In this document: positions 27,401 to 35,753 of the stretch, one piece after another
Layout: each line of letters opens with the position of its first letter
How positions within the stretch are numbered: position 1 is the first letter of the stretch
NCBI RefSeq assembly: GCF_002531755.2
Contig: NZ_CP034998.1
Span: 2,914,001 to 2,978,000 of the forward strand
Direction of reading: 5' to 3'
Origin: Rhizobium acidisoli
Lineage (GTDB): Bacteria > Pseudomonadota > Alphaproteobacteria > Rhizobiales > Rhizobiaceae
Length of the DNA stretch: 64,000 bases
Made by a program: the position numbers and the translations under genes
The notes under the pieces: generated by a model
What the model was told of the DNA's origin: nothing
Databases searched by the model: none
Seen by the model: the letters and a program-made list of their open reading frames with translations, nothing else

Positions 27401-27493
27401 TACCTCCTGCGATATCGGCATCCACGATATCAACGCTTGTCACTCCGTCTGGCTCCGCGTATCAGCGATGAAGAGCAGTGCCGGGAGGACAAG

Positions 27494-28414
27494 GTGAGCA
27501 GACGGTTTCTATCGATCGGTGAATGCATGGTGGAACTCTCGCAGGCAGGCGACGGCCTGCTGCGCAAAGGTTTCGCCGGCGATACGTTCAACACCGCCTG
27601 GTATGCCCGCGCCTGCCTTGGCCCCGACTGGTCGGTCGACTATTTCACGGCGCTTGGCGATGACGCCATGTCGGATGAGATGGTGGCCTTCATCGACAAG
27701 GCGGGCATCGGCACGAGCCTCATCCGCCGCATCAGGGGCAAAACGCCCGGCCTTTACATGATCAATCTGAAGAACGGCGAGCGCTCCTTCAGCTACTGGC
27801 GCGACAGCTCGGCTGCCCGCAGCCTGGCCGCCGATCCCGACAGCCTGCGCGAGGCGGTGGAGAGCGCTGACCTCGTCTATTTCTCCGGCATCACCCTTGC
27901 CATCCTGCCGCAGGAGGACGCCGCAACGCTGCTCGCCGAAATCCGCCGCGCCAAGGCCGCCGGCAAGCTCGTCGTGTTCGACCCGAACATCCGCCCTCGC
28001 CTGTGGTCGAGCTATGACATCATGCACGCGACGATCAGCGAGGGCGCACGCTCCTCCGTCCTCGTCATGCCGAGCTTCGACGACGAAGCCGCCCATTTCG
28101 GCGACGATTCCATTGAAGCGACGGTCCACCGCTATCGCGCGCTGGGCGCTGTCCATATCGTCGTGAAGAATGGCGCGGCCGGGGTGAGGCTGAATTTCGC
28201 CGGCGAAGAGAGCTTCGTTCCGGCCGAGAAGGTCGAGCAAGTGGTCGATACCACCAGCGCCGGGGACAGTTTCAACGGCGCCTTCCTTGCGCACTATCTG
28301 GAAACAGCGGATGCAACCGCCGCCGCCCGCTTCGCCGCAGGCGTCGCAGCCCGTGTCGTCAGCGAACACGGCGCATTGGTGGCAAAGGAAAAACTCGGAT
28401 TGGACGGCGGCTAA
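27494..28414 (+). CDS. kdgK: PfkB-family sugar kinase, probable 2-keto-3-deoxygluconate kinase
   Basis: A 306-residue cytosolic carbohydrate kinase. The ribokinase/PfkB signature is complete: the N-terminal GECMVELSQ, a glycine-rich FAGDTFNTAWYAR and the C-terminal anion hole/catalytic motif DTTSAGDSFNGAF, where D is the base. The substrate-site arrangement and the RRIRGKTPGLYMI segment resemble KdgK, which phosphorylates 2-keto-3-deoxygluconate for the Entner-Doudoroff route. The GTG at 27494 is chosen because GGGAGGA precedes it at five bases and homology begins at SRRFLSIGE. It is separated from the gene upstream by a terminator. Other PfkB substrates cannot be excluded. Confidence 0.8.
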   Translation: MSRRFLSIGECMVELSQAGDGLLRKGFAGDTFNTAWYARACLGPDWSVDYFTALGDDAMSDEMVAFIDKAGIGTSLIRRIRGKTPGLYMINLKNGERSFSYWRDSSAARSLAADPDSLREAVESADLVYFSGITLAILPQEDAATLLAEIRRAKAAGKLVVFDPNIRPRLWSSYDIMHATISEGARSSVLVMPSFDDEAAHFGDDSIEATVHRYRALGAVHIVVKNGAAGVRLNFAGEESFVPAEKVEQVVDTTSAGDSFNGAFLAHYLETADATAAARFAAGVAARVVSEHGALVAKEKLGLDGG

Positions 28415-28500
28415 GCCCGCGCATGACAATTCGGTACGCGTGCCATGTACGAGCGCTCCCTGCCTTGTCGGCATTCTAAACCGTTAAATGGGGTGAGGCA

Positions 28501-28692
28501 TCAGGACTTCGTCGGCCGATCGGTCTCGCGAACCGCCTCGTCATGGTACCAGCAGCTGTCGAGTGCCGCGTCGCAAATATCGGCGGCCTCGCGTTCCATC
28601 AGCCGGGCGCGTTCGAACCGGCTGGCGGCCCGCGGCGGCTTGACGGGAAACTGATAGACCGTCGCGGATTCACGATGGAAACCGGTGGGCAT
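28501..28692 (-). CDS. DUF2735 small protein divergent from glnII
   Basis: A 63-residue protein (MPTGFHRESATVYQFPVKPP at the start) of the DUF2735 family, short proteins found next to glnII in rhizobia. GGAGG lies eight bases ahead of the ATG at 28692. Longer starts (28776) run into the regulatory region. The divergent arrangement around tandem NtrC-like sites suggests nitrogen-responsive expression shared with glnII. Biochemical role unknown; no catalytic motif is visible. Confidence 0.8.
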   Translation of the reverse strand: MPTGFHRESATVYQFPVKPPRAASRFERARLMEREAADICDAALDSCWYHDEAVRETDRPTKS

Positions 28693-28749
28693 GAAATCGC
28701 CTCCATTCAGTTCGGCGCATCGACATTCTAAGCCGCGACCATAACACGA

Positions 28750-28786
28750 TGCACATAGTTTATGCAAATTGCACATATTATATGCA
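28750..28786. promoter_or_regulatory. Tandem NtrC-like enhancer sites
   Basis: Two 17-bp imperfect dyads, each beginning TGCACATA and ending TATGCA, lie at 28750-28766 and 28770-28786, start-to-start 20 bases (two helical turns). They match the length and outer TGCA-TGCA spacing of the NtrC consensus TGCACC-N5-GGTGCA, best in the left half. They lie about 230 bases upstream of the sigma-54 promoter of glnII, a normal enhancer distance. Confidence 0.65.
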
Positions 28787-28883
28787 TATCCACATTATGA
28801 TTGATCGATATGCTGTCTATGCCGAGAGCGCCCGCCTATTTGTTCAACACTTCATCACTCCGGGCTAACGCTGAAATTTTCAT

Positions 28884-28956
28884 CCGGTTCCGAAGGGGAA
28901 AACCGGTTTCGTGCTGATGATACGGCCTTCCGCCGTCAAAACGGGGTGGTTTTGAC
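28884..28956. other. Two small hairpins in the DUF2735-glnII spacer
   Basis: CCGGTT (28884-28889) pairs with AACCGG (28901-28906), and GTCAAAAC (28935-28942) with GTTTTGAC (28949-28956), the latter with a perfect 8-bp stem and 6-base loop. They lie between the enhancer sites and the sigma-54 promoter in the 429-base divergent spacer. They may be DNA-bending sites, protein targets or remnants of repeats; no function is assigned. Confidence 0.4.
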
Positions 28957-29015
28957 AAAAGAAAAATCCATCTCGACGGGCTGATTTGCGATTTTTCTTG
29001 TCTCGGCGGCCGAAC

Positions 29016-29031
29016 TGGCACGCTACGTGCT
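29016..29031 (+). promoter_or_regulatory. Sigma-54 (-24/-12) promoter of glnII
   Basis: TGGCACGCTACGTGCT carries the invariant GG and GC elements at correct spacing (consensus TGGCAC-N5-TTGCW, one mismatch). The predicted start of transcription near 29042 leaves an ~80-base leader before the glnII ATG. Confidence 0.85.
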
Positions 29032-29121
29032 TTTAAAGGTGCATCCCCTGGCGGTTGGGTGCGCTTGCGCGCCCAGATCGTCTCCGGATTTGCTCACCTT
29101 CGTAGCATTGAGAGAGTCACG

Positions 29122-30162
29122 ATGACAAAATATAAGCTCGAGTATATTTGGCTCGATGGGTACACTCCGGTACCGAACCTGCGTGGCAAGACGCAGATCA
29201 AGGAATTCGACGTATTCCCGACGCTGGAACAGCTTCCGCTCTGGGGCTTTGACGGTTCGTCGACCATGCAGGCCGAAGGCCGCAGCTCCGATTGCGTGCT
29301 GAAGCCGGTCGCAATCTATCCCGACCCGGCCCGCACCAATGGCGCGCTCGTCATGTGCGAAGTCATGATGCCCGATGGCGTCACGCCGCACCCGAGCAAC
29401 GCCCGCGCGACCATCCTCGACGACGAAGACGCCTGGTTCGGCTTCGAGCAGGAATATTTCTTCTATCAGAACGGTCGTCCGCTCGGCTTCCCTGAGCAGG
29501 GTTATCCGGCTCCGCAGGGTCCCTACTACACCGGCGTCGGTTATTCGAACGTCGGCGATGTCGCCCGCGAAATCGTCGAAGAGCATCTCGACCTCTGCCT
29601 CGCTGCCGGCATCAACCACGAAGGTATTAATGCCGAAGTGGCCAAGGGCCAGTGGGAATTCCAGATTTTCGGCAAGGGCTCCAAGAAGGCCGCCGACCAG
29701 ATCTGGATGGCACGCTATCTGCTGCAGCGCCTGACCGAAAAATACGGCATCGACATCGAGTATCACTGCAAGCCGCTCGGCGACACCGACTGGAACGGCT
29801 CGGGCATGCATTGCAACTTCTCGACCAAGTACATGCGCGAAGTCGGCGGCAAAACCTATTTCGAAGCGCTGATGGCGCAGTTCGAAAAGAACCTGATGGA
29901 CCACATCGACGTCTACGGTCCTGACAACGATAAGCGCCTGACCGGCAAGCACGAAACGGCACCGTGGAACAAGTTCTCCTACGGCGTTGCCGACCGTGGC
30001 GCATCGATTCGCGTCCCGCACTCCTTCGTCAAGAACGACTACAAGGGCTATCTGGAAGATCGCCGCCCCAACTCGCAGGGCTGCCCTTACCAGATCGCTT
30101 CGCAGGTTCTGAAGACGATTTCGGAAGTTCCGACTGCAAGCTCGGCTTCCGCTGCCGCTTAA
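29122..30162 (+). CDS. glnII: Glutamine synthetase II (eukaryotic-type)
   Basis: A 346-residue cytosolic glutamine synthetase that condenses ammonia with glutamate using ATP. It is of the short octameric GSII type, not the ~470-residue GSI. Diagnostic stretches are KLEYIWLDGY, the LPLWGFDGSST motif, FGFEQEYFF, GINHEGINAEVAKGQWEFQI and the C-terminal DRRPNSQGCPYQI. The ATG at 29122 matches the family N-terminus. It lies behind a sigma-54 promoter with NtrC-like enhancers, as known for rhizobial glnII, so it should be switched on under nitrogen limitation. A perfect terminator follows. Confidence 0.97.
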   Translation: MTKYKLEYIWLDGYTPVPNLRGKTQIKEFDVFPTLEQLPLWGFDGSSTMQAEGRSSDCVLKPVAIYPDPARTNGALVMCEVMMPDGVTPHPSNARATILDDEDAWFGFEQEYFFYQNGRPLGFPEQGYPAPQGPYYTGVGYSNVGDVAREIVEEHLDLCLAAGINHEGINAEVAKGQWEFQIFGKGSKKAADQIWMARYLLQRLTEKYGIDIEYHCKPLGDTDWNGSGMHCNFSTKYMREVGGKTYFEALMAQFEKNLMDHIDVYGPDNDKRLTGKHETAPWNKFSYGVADRGASIRVPHSFVKNDYKGYLEDRRPNSQGCPYQIASQVLKTISEVPTASSASAAA

Positions 30163-30170
30163 CCTCCCAA

Positions 30171-30206
30171 ACGGCGCCGGTCCACGACCGGCGCCGTCCT
30201 TCTTTC
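30171..30206 (+). terminator. Rho-independent terminator after glnII
   Basis: An 11-bp perfect stem, ACGGCGCCGGT (30171-30181) and ACCGGCGCCGT (30187-30197), has a 5-base loop and is followed by CCTTCTTT. Confidence 0.85.
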
Positions 30207-30401
30207 CGCATGCAAACCGCGATCGGCCGCTGACATATTCGCGGGGATCGGGCCGTTGAAAGGCCTGCAAACGCTGGCATGCGGCTGTAATATTTCCATC
30301 ATGGTCATGCCTCAAAATAGGCAAGCGGGAATCGCCGTTCCGGAACCCCGCTTTGGGGTTGAGCGTTGGCATATCGATGCAACGCGGATGGAAATCGTGA
30401 C

Positions 30402-31583
30402 ATGCTGCAACGTCCGGCAAACACTCATCACAGCGAGAGCTGGGCCAATGCCGCAGCCGCCGGCAACCTGCCCGAACGGTTGGTGATCATCACCGACGCC
30501 TGGCATCCGCAGGTCAACGGCGTTGTGCGCTCGATCGAGAACACCAATCGCGAGCTGGCCAAGATGGGCGTGGCTGTTTCGATGGTGACGCCGGAGCGCT
30601 TCAACAGCATCCCCTGCCCGACCTATCCCGAGATCCGCCTGTCGATCGCCAACTACCGCCGCATCGCCCGTGAGATCGAAAAACACAATCCCTCCTATGT
30701 GCATATCGCCACGGAAGGGCCGCTGGGGTTGACCGCCCGCCGCTGGTGCCTGCGCAAGGGCATGCCCTTCTCCACCAGCTATCACACGCGCTTCCCCGAA
30801 TATGTTTCCGCCCGCCTGCCGATTCCGCAAAGCTGGCTTTATGCCTTCGTACGTTGGTTCCATAATGGCGGCGCCGGCTGCATGGTCGCCACCCCGAGTC
30901 TTGCTCGTGAGCTTTCGGCACGCGGCATCAAAAACCTGATGCCCTGGACCCGGGGCATCGACGCCGCGCAATTCCATCCCATGCCGCTTGAGGAAAAGCC
31001 ATTCGGCCTTTCCCGCCCGATCTTCATGACGGTCGGCCGCGTGGCGCTCGAAAAGAACCTGCCGGCCTTTCTCGATCTCGACCTGCCCGGTTCGAAGGTC
31101 GTCGTGGGCGACGGGCCGGCGCGCACCGAGCTGGAGCAGCGCTATCCCGATGTGCACTTTACCGGTGTGAAGTTCGGCGAGGAGCTGGCCAAAGCCTATG
31201 CCCAGGCCGACGTCTTCGTCTTTCCCTCGCTCACCGACACGTTCGGCAACACCATCCTGGAAGCGCTGGCATCGGGTGTCCCGGTCGCCGCCTATCCGGT
31301 CACCGGCCCGCTCGATATCATCGGCGAAGACAGCGAGGTCGGCGCGCTCGACCAGAACCTTCAGTCCGCCTGCCTTGCCGCCCTTTCCGCCTCGCGCACC
31401 AAAGCGCGTGAGCTTGCCATGCAATATTCCTGGGAAGCGGCGACGCTGCAGTTCATCAACAATATTCGCGCCGCCAACGGCGTCATTACGCCGAAATGGA
31501 AAAAGGCCTGGCAGTTTGCCAAATCGCTGCCAAGAAGCAGAAAGCCCGGCGAAACCGCCGGGCCTCTCCCCTCCGCAGATTAA
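30402..31583 (+). CDS. GT4-family glycosyltransferase
   Basis: A 393-residue GT-B retaining glycosyltransferase, soluble or membrane-associated. The acceptor-side start (LVIITDAWHPQVNGVVRSIENTNREL) and YPEIRLSIANYRRI resemble bacterial SqdX/mannosyltransferase-like enzymes that act on lipid acceptors. The donor-site motif FPSLTDTFGNTILEAL contains the E-x7-E pattern typical of GT4. The ATG at 30402 is preceded by a weak GGATGGA; an upstream TTG is less likely. It stands alone after the glnII terminator and ends at a palindromic repeat that separates it from the convergent hydrolase gene. Donor and acceptor are unknown; a glycolipid or exopolysaccharide role is a guess from family resemblance. 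Confidence 0.78.
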   Translation: MLQRPANTHHSESWANAAAAGNLPERLVIITDAWHPQVNGVVRSIENTNRELAKMGVAVSMVTPERFNSIPCPTYPEIRLSIANYRRIAREIEKHNPSYVHIATEGPLGLTARRWCLRKGMPFSTSYHTRFPEYVSARLPIPQSWLYAFVRWFHNGGAGCMVATPSLARELSARGIKNLMPWTRGIDAAQFHPMPLEEKPFGLSRPIFMTVGRVALEKNLPAFLDLDLPGSKVVVGDGPARTELEQRYPDVHFTGVKFGEELAKAYAQADVFVFPSLTDTFGNTILEALASGVPVAAYPVTGPLDIIGEDSEVGALDQNLQSACLAALSASRTKARELAMQYSWEAATLQFINNIRAANGVITPKWKKAWQFAKSLPRSRKPGETAGPLPSAD

Positions 31584-31660
31584 AGCAATTCCAGCAAAAG
31601 TGTGAAGCGGCTTTGCCAGGCAAAGCGCTTTTGCCGGGTATTGCGTGAAAACAAAGAGCT
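31584..31660. repeat. Intergenic palindromic repeat, family D (copy 1)
   Basis: The stretch opens AAAGCAATTCCAGCAAAAG and closes near ATTGCGTGAAAAC, with internal hairpins (GGCTTTGCC / GGCAAAGCG). Related copies lie at 47772-47832 and 55524-55650. It separates two convergent genes and may act as their terminator. Confidence 0.7.
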
Positions 31661-31670
31661 TCAATCGCCC

Positions 31671-32684
31671 CTACTTATGCAAAGCGTTGCGAAGCGTGTC
31701 GTTCGCGACGGCGATCGCGCTACGCGCCGCAGGCGTTTCGGCAATGGCGTTCAAGAGCACAAAGTCGTGGATCGTGCCGTTGTAGCGCATCGACGTGACG
31801 CGAACGCCGGCCTGGCTGAGCTTGCGGGCATAGGCCTCGCCTTCGTCGCGCAGCACGTCGTTCTCATCGACGATGACCAGTGCCGGCGGCAGGCCGTTCA
31901 GTTGCTCCAGCGAGGCCTGCAGCGGTGAAGCCGTCGGCTCCTTGCGCTTGGCTTCGTCGGGCAGGTAGGCGTTCCAGAACCACTTCATCGCTTCCTTGGT
32001 CAGCCACGGACCATTGGCGAACTCATTATAGGAACCATTGTCGAAATTGGCGTCGGTGACCGGGTAGAACAGCACCTGCTGGTCGATGGCGGGACCTCCG
32101 CGCTCCTTGGCGAGCAGCGTCACCACCGCCGCCATATTGCCGCCGACGCTGTCGCCCGCGACCGCCAGCCTGCCGGCGTCGACGTTGAACTCCTTGGCAT
32201 GCTCTGCGACATATTTGGTCGCCGCATAGGCCTGCTCGATGGCGACGGGATAACGGGCTTCTGGCGAGCGTTCGTAATCGACGAAGACGACGGCAGCGTT
32301 GGCGCCGTTGGCGATCTCGCGCACCAGCCGGTCATGCGTATCCGCATCGCCCAGTACCCAGCCGCCGCCATGAAAGTAGAGAATGACCGGCAGCGTGCCC
32401 TTGGCATGTTCCGGGCGGACGATGCGCAGTTTGATGCTGTCCGTCGGGCCAGCCTTGATGACCTTATCCTCCACCTGGGCAGCAAGCTTCTTAACCTCGC
32501 CCTTCTGTGCGCCGGCTAGAACATTGCGGGCATCGGCCGGCGACAGCGTGTAGATCGGCTTTCCCCCGGCAAGGCCGTCGATGAATGTCTGCGTTGTCGG
32601 CTCGAGTACCGGGTCGGCAAGCGCACCGGCGGCGGAGGCTGCAAGGAGTGCTGCGGCGGAAACGGCGGTCTTGATGGTCGACAT
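31671..32684 (-). CDS. Exported alpha/beta hydrolase (HSL/BD-FAE-type esterase)
   Basis: A 337-residue esterase/lipase with a signal peptide of about 24 residues (AALLAASAAGALA before DPVLEP). The oxyanion motif HGGGW (105-109), nucleophile S179 in GDSVGG, acidic residue in VDENDVLRDE and His in GTIHDF form a full hormone-sensitive-lipase-type catalytic set. The start at 32684 is fixed by the signal peptide and GAGAGGA eight bases upstream. It is divergent from an OhrR-like regulator, with twin operator-like repeats between them, so peroxide-type control is plausible. Substrate unknown. Confidence 0.85.
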   Translation of the reverse strand: MSTIKTAVSAAALLAASAAGALADPVLEPTTQTFIDGLAGGKPIYTLSPADARNVLAGAQKGEVKKLAAQVEDKVIKAGPTDSIKLRIVRPEHAKGTLPVILYFHGGGWVLGDADTHDRLVREIANGANAAVVFVDYERSPEARYPVAIEQAYAATKYVAEHAKEFNVDAGRLAVAGDSVGGNMAAVVTLLAKERGGPAIDQQVLFYPVTDANFDNGSYNEFANGPWLTKEAMKWFWNAYLPDEAKRKEPTASPLQASLEQLNGLPPALVIVDENDVLRDEGEAYARKLSQAGVRVTSMRYNGTIHDFVLLNAIAETPAARSAIAVANDTLRNALHK

Positions 32685-32727
32685 TGTCTTGTCCTCTCGG
32701 TTTGGTGTTCGTCGTGAACACAGCATT

Positions 32728-32820
32728 TATATCGCGCACGATTATTTATCGGACAACTCAAATTTCCGCATGCCTGCCATGCAGAAAATTCGCTTGCGAT
32801 TATTTATCGCGCGATATAGA
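32728..32820. promoter_or_regulatory. Twin operator-like repeats in the hydrolase/OhrR-like divergent promoter
   Basis: The identical 13-mer CGATTATTTATCG, itself an interrupted palindrome (CGAT-N5-ATCG), occurs at 32739-32751 and 32797-32809, 58 bases apart. Each is flanked by a CGCGC motif, and the second runs into the perfect palindrome ATCGCGCGAT. One copy lies next to each gene start. This arrangement suits a dimeric MarR-type repressor controlling both genes. Confidence 0.6.
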
Positions 32821-32843
32821 GTTGCCCGGTTCTGGAGATGAAC

Positions 32844-33281
32844 ATGCAGGATCAGCTGAAGCTCGACAATTTCATCTGCTTTGCCGTCTATACGGCAAGC
32901 CACGCGCTGAACCGCGTCTACAAGCCGCTTCTCGATAAACTCGGCCTCACCTATCCGCAATATCTGGCCATGGTCGCGTTATGGGAGCGGGACGGCCAGA
33001 GCGTCGGCAGCCTCGGCGAAAGGCTCTTCCTGGAATCGAGCACGTTGACACCATTACTGAAACGCCTGGAAAGCGCCGGCTATATCAGGCGCGAACGCAG
33101 CAGCGAGGACGAACGCGTCGTCGTCATTCGGCTCAGCGAGGCGGGTATTCGCCTGAAGGAAAATGCGATCGGCATCCCGGGCTGCATCGTCGAAGCGAGC
33201 GGCCGCGAAGCGGTGGATCTCACCCGGCTACAGGCTGAGATCGTGGCGCTGCGCGAAGCGCTGAATAAGAGCGCGGCTTAG
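32844..33281 (+). CDS. MarR-family regulator, OhrR-like two-cysteine peroxide sensor
   Basis: A 145-residue winged-helix repressor. The N-terminal reactive cysteine, C12 in DNFICFAVYTASHALNR, matches the OhrR sensing Cys. A second Cys at 114 could form the intersubunit disulphide of the two-Cys OhrR subgroup. The DNA-binding helix and wing lie in LESSTLTPLLKRLESAGYIRRERSSEDERVV, also OhrR-like. The ATG at 32844 has GGAG six bases upstream; an ATG at 32838 abuts that site. No ohr gene is adjacent; the divergent exported hydrolase is the apparent target. Confidence 0.8.
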   Translation: MQDQLKLDNFICFAVYTASHALNRVYKPLLDKLGLTYPQYLAMVALWERDGQSVGSLGERLFLESSTLTPLLKRLESAGYIRRERSSEDERVVVIRLSEAGIRLKENAIGIPGCIVEASGREAVDLTRLQAEIVALREALNKSAA

Positions 33282-33307
33282 GTTCAAGACGACCGAGATA
33301 GCACGCA

Positions 33308-33472
33308 CCTGAGGCGCCCCCTCTGCCCTGCCGGGCATCTCCCCCACAGGTGGGGAGATCGGCTGGGCGGACCCGCTCGCTCCAACATCGATTGTTTGGG
33401 GAGATACCATCCGCGAGTCGATCTCCCTCCTTGTGGGGGAGATGCCCGGCAGGGCAGAGGGGGTGCCTCAGG
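33308..33472. repeat. Large inverted repeat (family A) between convergent genes
   Basis: Two 41-base arms (33308-33348 and 33432-33472) are inverted copies with a single mismatch, starting CCTGAGGC and including GCCCTGCCGGGCATCTCCC, around an 83-base centre. It resembles the mosaic palindromic elements scattered through rhizobial genomes. It fills most of the 248-base gap between the OhrR-like gene and der. Confidence 0.8.
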
Positions 33473-33529
33473 CACGACGCGAATGGATATTGCACTAGGC
33501 GCAGACCCAGCGTCCTAAATGTTTAGCCT

Positions 33530-34951
33530 CTACGTCCGCCTCTTCTTGCCTTCGAACGGATTCTCAGCTGAACGGAAATGAATACGGATCGGCACACTCG
33601 GCATGTCGAAATCGGCGCGCAAGCCGTTGATCAGATAGCGCGTATAGGATTCCGGCAGGGCATCCGAACGGGTGCAGGAGATCATGAAGGCCGGCGGACG
33701 GGCCTTCACCTGCGTCATATATTTCAGCTTGATCCGGCGGCCGGAAACGGCCGGTGGCGGGTGCTGGATCTGCTGCGTTTCCAGCCAGCGATTAAGCTTT
33801 GCCGTCGAAATGCGCTTGTTCCAGACCCTGTCCGTGTCGATGATCGACTGCATCAGCTTGTCGAGGCCCCAGCCGGTCTGGCCGGAGATCGGCACGGCGC
33901 GGATGCCGCGCGCCTGCGGCAGCAGCCGGTCGGTCTTTTCGCGCAGGTCGGCAAGCACCGCCTGCCGGTCTTCGATCATGTCCCACTTGTTGAAGGCGAG
34001 CACGGCCGCGCGGCCTTCGCGCAGCACGAGATCGACGATCTGCAGATCCTGCTTCTCGAAAGGGATCGTCGCGTCGAAGACGATGACGACGGTTTCGGCA
34101 AAACGGATGGCGCGCAGCGCGTCGGCGACGGAAAGCTTCTCCAGCTTCTCGGTCACCCGCGCCTTGCGGCGCATGCCTGCGGTATCGAACATTTTGATGG
34201 TGCGGCCGCGCCAATCCCATTCGACCGAAATGGAATCGCGGGTAATGCCTGCCTCCGGCCCGGTCAAAAGCCGGTCCTCGCCGAGGAAACGGTTGATCAG
34301 CGTCGACTTTCCGGCATTCGGCCGGCCGACGATCGCCACCCTGAGCGGCTTGGTATCGTCATAGAGGGGCTCTTCGTCCTCGTCTTCGCCTTCACCCGCG
34401 GCCTCGGAAATATCGACGTTGGTGACGGCGACATCCTCCTTGGCATAGGCCCGGTCCTTGCCGATCGCCTCGACGATCGCGTCGCGCAGATCGAGCATGC
34501 CCTCGCCGTGTTCGGCCGAGATCGGCGTCGGCTCGCCAAGCCCGAGCGTATAGGCGTCGTAGAAGCCGCTGTCGGAGCCGCGTGCTTCGGATTTATTGGC
34601 GACCAGCACCACCGGCTTGCCGCGCCGGCGCAGCATTTCGGCAAGAGCCGTGTCGACGGGCGTCAGCCCGTTCTTGGCATCGACGACAAAAAGCGAAAGA
34701 TCGGCCTCGTCGATTGCTGCTTCCGTCTGGGCGCGCATCCGGCCCTGCAGGCTTTCCTCGTCGGCCTCCTCCAGACCGGCCGTGTCGATAATGGTAAAGG
34801 TCAGGCCCATCAGCCGCGCATCGCCCGGCCGGCGGTCGCGGGTCACGCCTGGCGTGTCGTCGACAAGCGCCAGCTTCTTTCCCACCAGGCGGTTGAAAAG
34901 CGTCGACTTGCCGACATTCGGACGACCGACGATCGCGACCGTGAAACTCAT
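33530..34951 (-). CDS. der: Ribosome assembly GTPase Der (EngA)
   Basis: A 473-residue cytosolic GTPase with two tandem G domains required for 50S subunit maturation. P-loops are GRPNVGKS (9-16) and GRPNAGKS (209-216). The G3 motifs DTAG occur in both domains, with NKSE at 119-122 and NKWD in the second. A short acidic linker (GEGEDEDEE, ~186-194) separates the domains, and a C-terminal KH-like domain follows ([16 protein letters not shown]). The length is usual for alphaproteobacteria. It lies 16 bases after the TPR protein gene on the same strand, likely one operon. Confidence 0.97.
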   Translation of the reverse strand: MSFTVAIVGRPNVGKSTLFNRLVGKKLALVDDTPGVTRDRRPGDARLMGLTFTIIDTAGLEEADEESLQGRMRAQTEAAIDEADLSLFVVDAKNGLTPVDTALAEMLRRRGKPVVLVANKSEARGSDSGFYDAYTLGLGEPTPISAEHGEGMLDLRDAIVEAIGKDRAYAKEDVAVTNVDISEAAGEGEDEDEEPLYDDTKPLRVAIVGRPNAGKSTLINRFLGEDRLLTGPEAGITRDSISVEWDWRGRTIKMFDTAGMRRKARVTEKLEKLSVADALRAIRFAETVVIVFDATIPFEKQDLQIVDLVLREGRAAVLAFNKWDMIEDRQAVLADLREKTDRLLPQARGIRAVPISGQTGWGLDKLMQSIIDTDRVWNKRISTAKLNRWLETQQIQHPPPAVSGRRIKLKYMTQVKARPPAFMISCTRSDALPESYTRYLINGLRADFDMPSVPIRIHFRSAENPFEGKKRRT

Positions 34952-34967
34952 TCTTTTTCCTTAAAAC

Positions 34968-35651
34968 TCAGCCCTGCGCGGCGGGCGCCTTGCCGGATGC
35001 GGTAATGAGATCAAGCATCATATGAGCGCGATTGGTAACATTGCGCGGGCTGTCGGTATCGTCGACGATTGACTGGAACCATTGCCGCGCCTGCGCCATG
35101 TTGCCGGCCTTGTAGGAAGCAAGGCCGAGCGCTTCGCGTGCCGAATGGCGGAAGGCGTTGCCCGGCACGGCCATTTCCTCGATCGCGGCCGAAACCTGTT
35201 CATAGGAGCCGTTTTCGATCAGCAGCCAGCCGGCCCGCATTTTTGCGGCATCGCGCACGGCGGCCGGAACGCCATTATCCTTGCCGATCTCGTTGAAGGC
35301 AGCAATCGCCGCGGCAGCGTCGCCCTTCTGCGCCTGAACGGTCGCCGCCCGCATGCGCGCCAGCACCGGATAGGCGCCATGGCCTTCCTTCTCCAGCTTA
35401 TCGAGCGCGGCCAGCGCTTCGTCGTTCTTGTTTTCGTCGGCAAGCTTCATTGCCGCCAGGAACTGGTCGCCGGCGCCGGAGGAGCGGGTATCGTCCCAAT
35501 ATTCATAGAGCACCTTGCCGGCGGTGCCGACGACGATCAGGATGGCGACGACGATGATATAGCGGCCAAAGCGGCGCCAGACACCCTTCATCTGGTCGGA
35601 CCGCAATTCCTCATTGACTTCACGGATGAAGCTGTCGTCGTTGAATGCCAT
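34968..35651 (-). CDS. Membrane-anchored tetratricopeptide protein (YfgM-like)
   Basis: A 227-residue protein with one N-terminal transmembrane helix (RYIIVVAILIVVGTAGKVLY, ~29-48) after a short cytoplasmic segment, and a periplasmic TPR_21-type domain (helical repeats ~65-215). This layout and the location just upstream of der match YfgM, which associates with the SecYEG translocon and chaperones in Enterobacteria. The alphaproteobacterial role is inferred. Confidence 0.8.
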   Translation of the reverse strand: MAFNDDSFIREVNEELRSDQMKGVWRRFGRYIIVVAILIVVGTAGKVLYEYWDDTRSSGAGDQFLAAMKLADENKNDEALAALDKLEKEGHGAYPVLARMRAATVQAQKGDAAAAIAAFNEIGKDNGVPAAVRDAAKMRAGWLLIENGSYEQVSAAIEEMAVPGNAFRHSAREALGLASYKAGNMAQARQWFQSIVDDTDSPRNVTNRAHMMLDLITASGKAPAAQG

Positions 35652-35753
35652 TCTCGTCTCCGGCCGCGGAAATACCCAACACTATGCAAGATGCATATTG
35701 CCGGGCCTTCTACCCCATTTTGCCGCAGTTGTAAGGGGGATATGAAAGATTCG

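Noticed and set aside
29023..30420. Minus-strand open frame of 465 codons across glnII
   Set aside because: It is antisense to the very well conserved glnII gene and spans both its promoter and terminator; typical shadow frame in high-GC DNA.
32731..32820. AT-rich repeats near the OhrR-like gene as an origin or IS end
   Set aside because: The symmetric 13-mers are better explained as regulator binding sites between divergent genes; no DnaA-box cluster or transposase is nearby.
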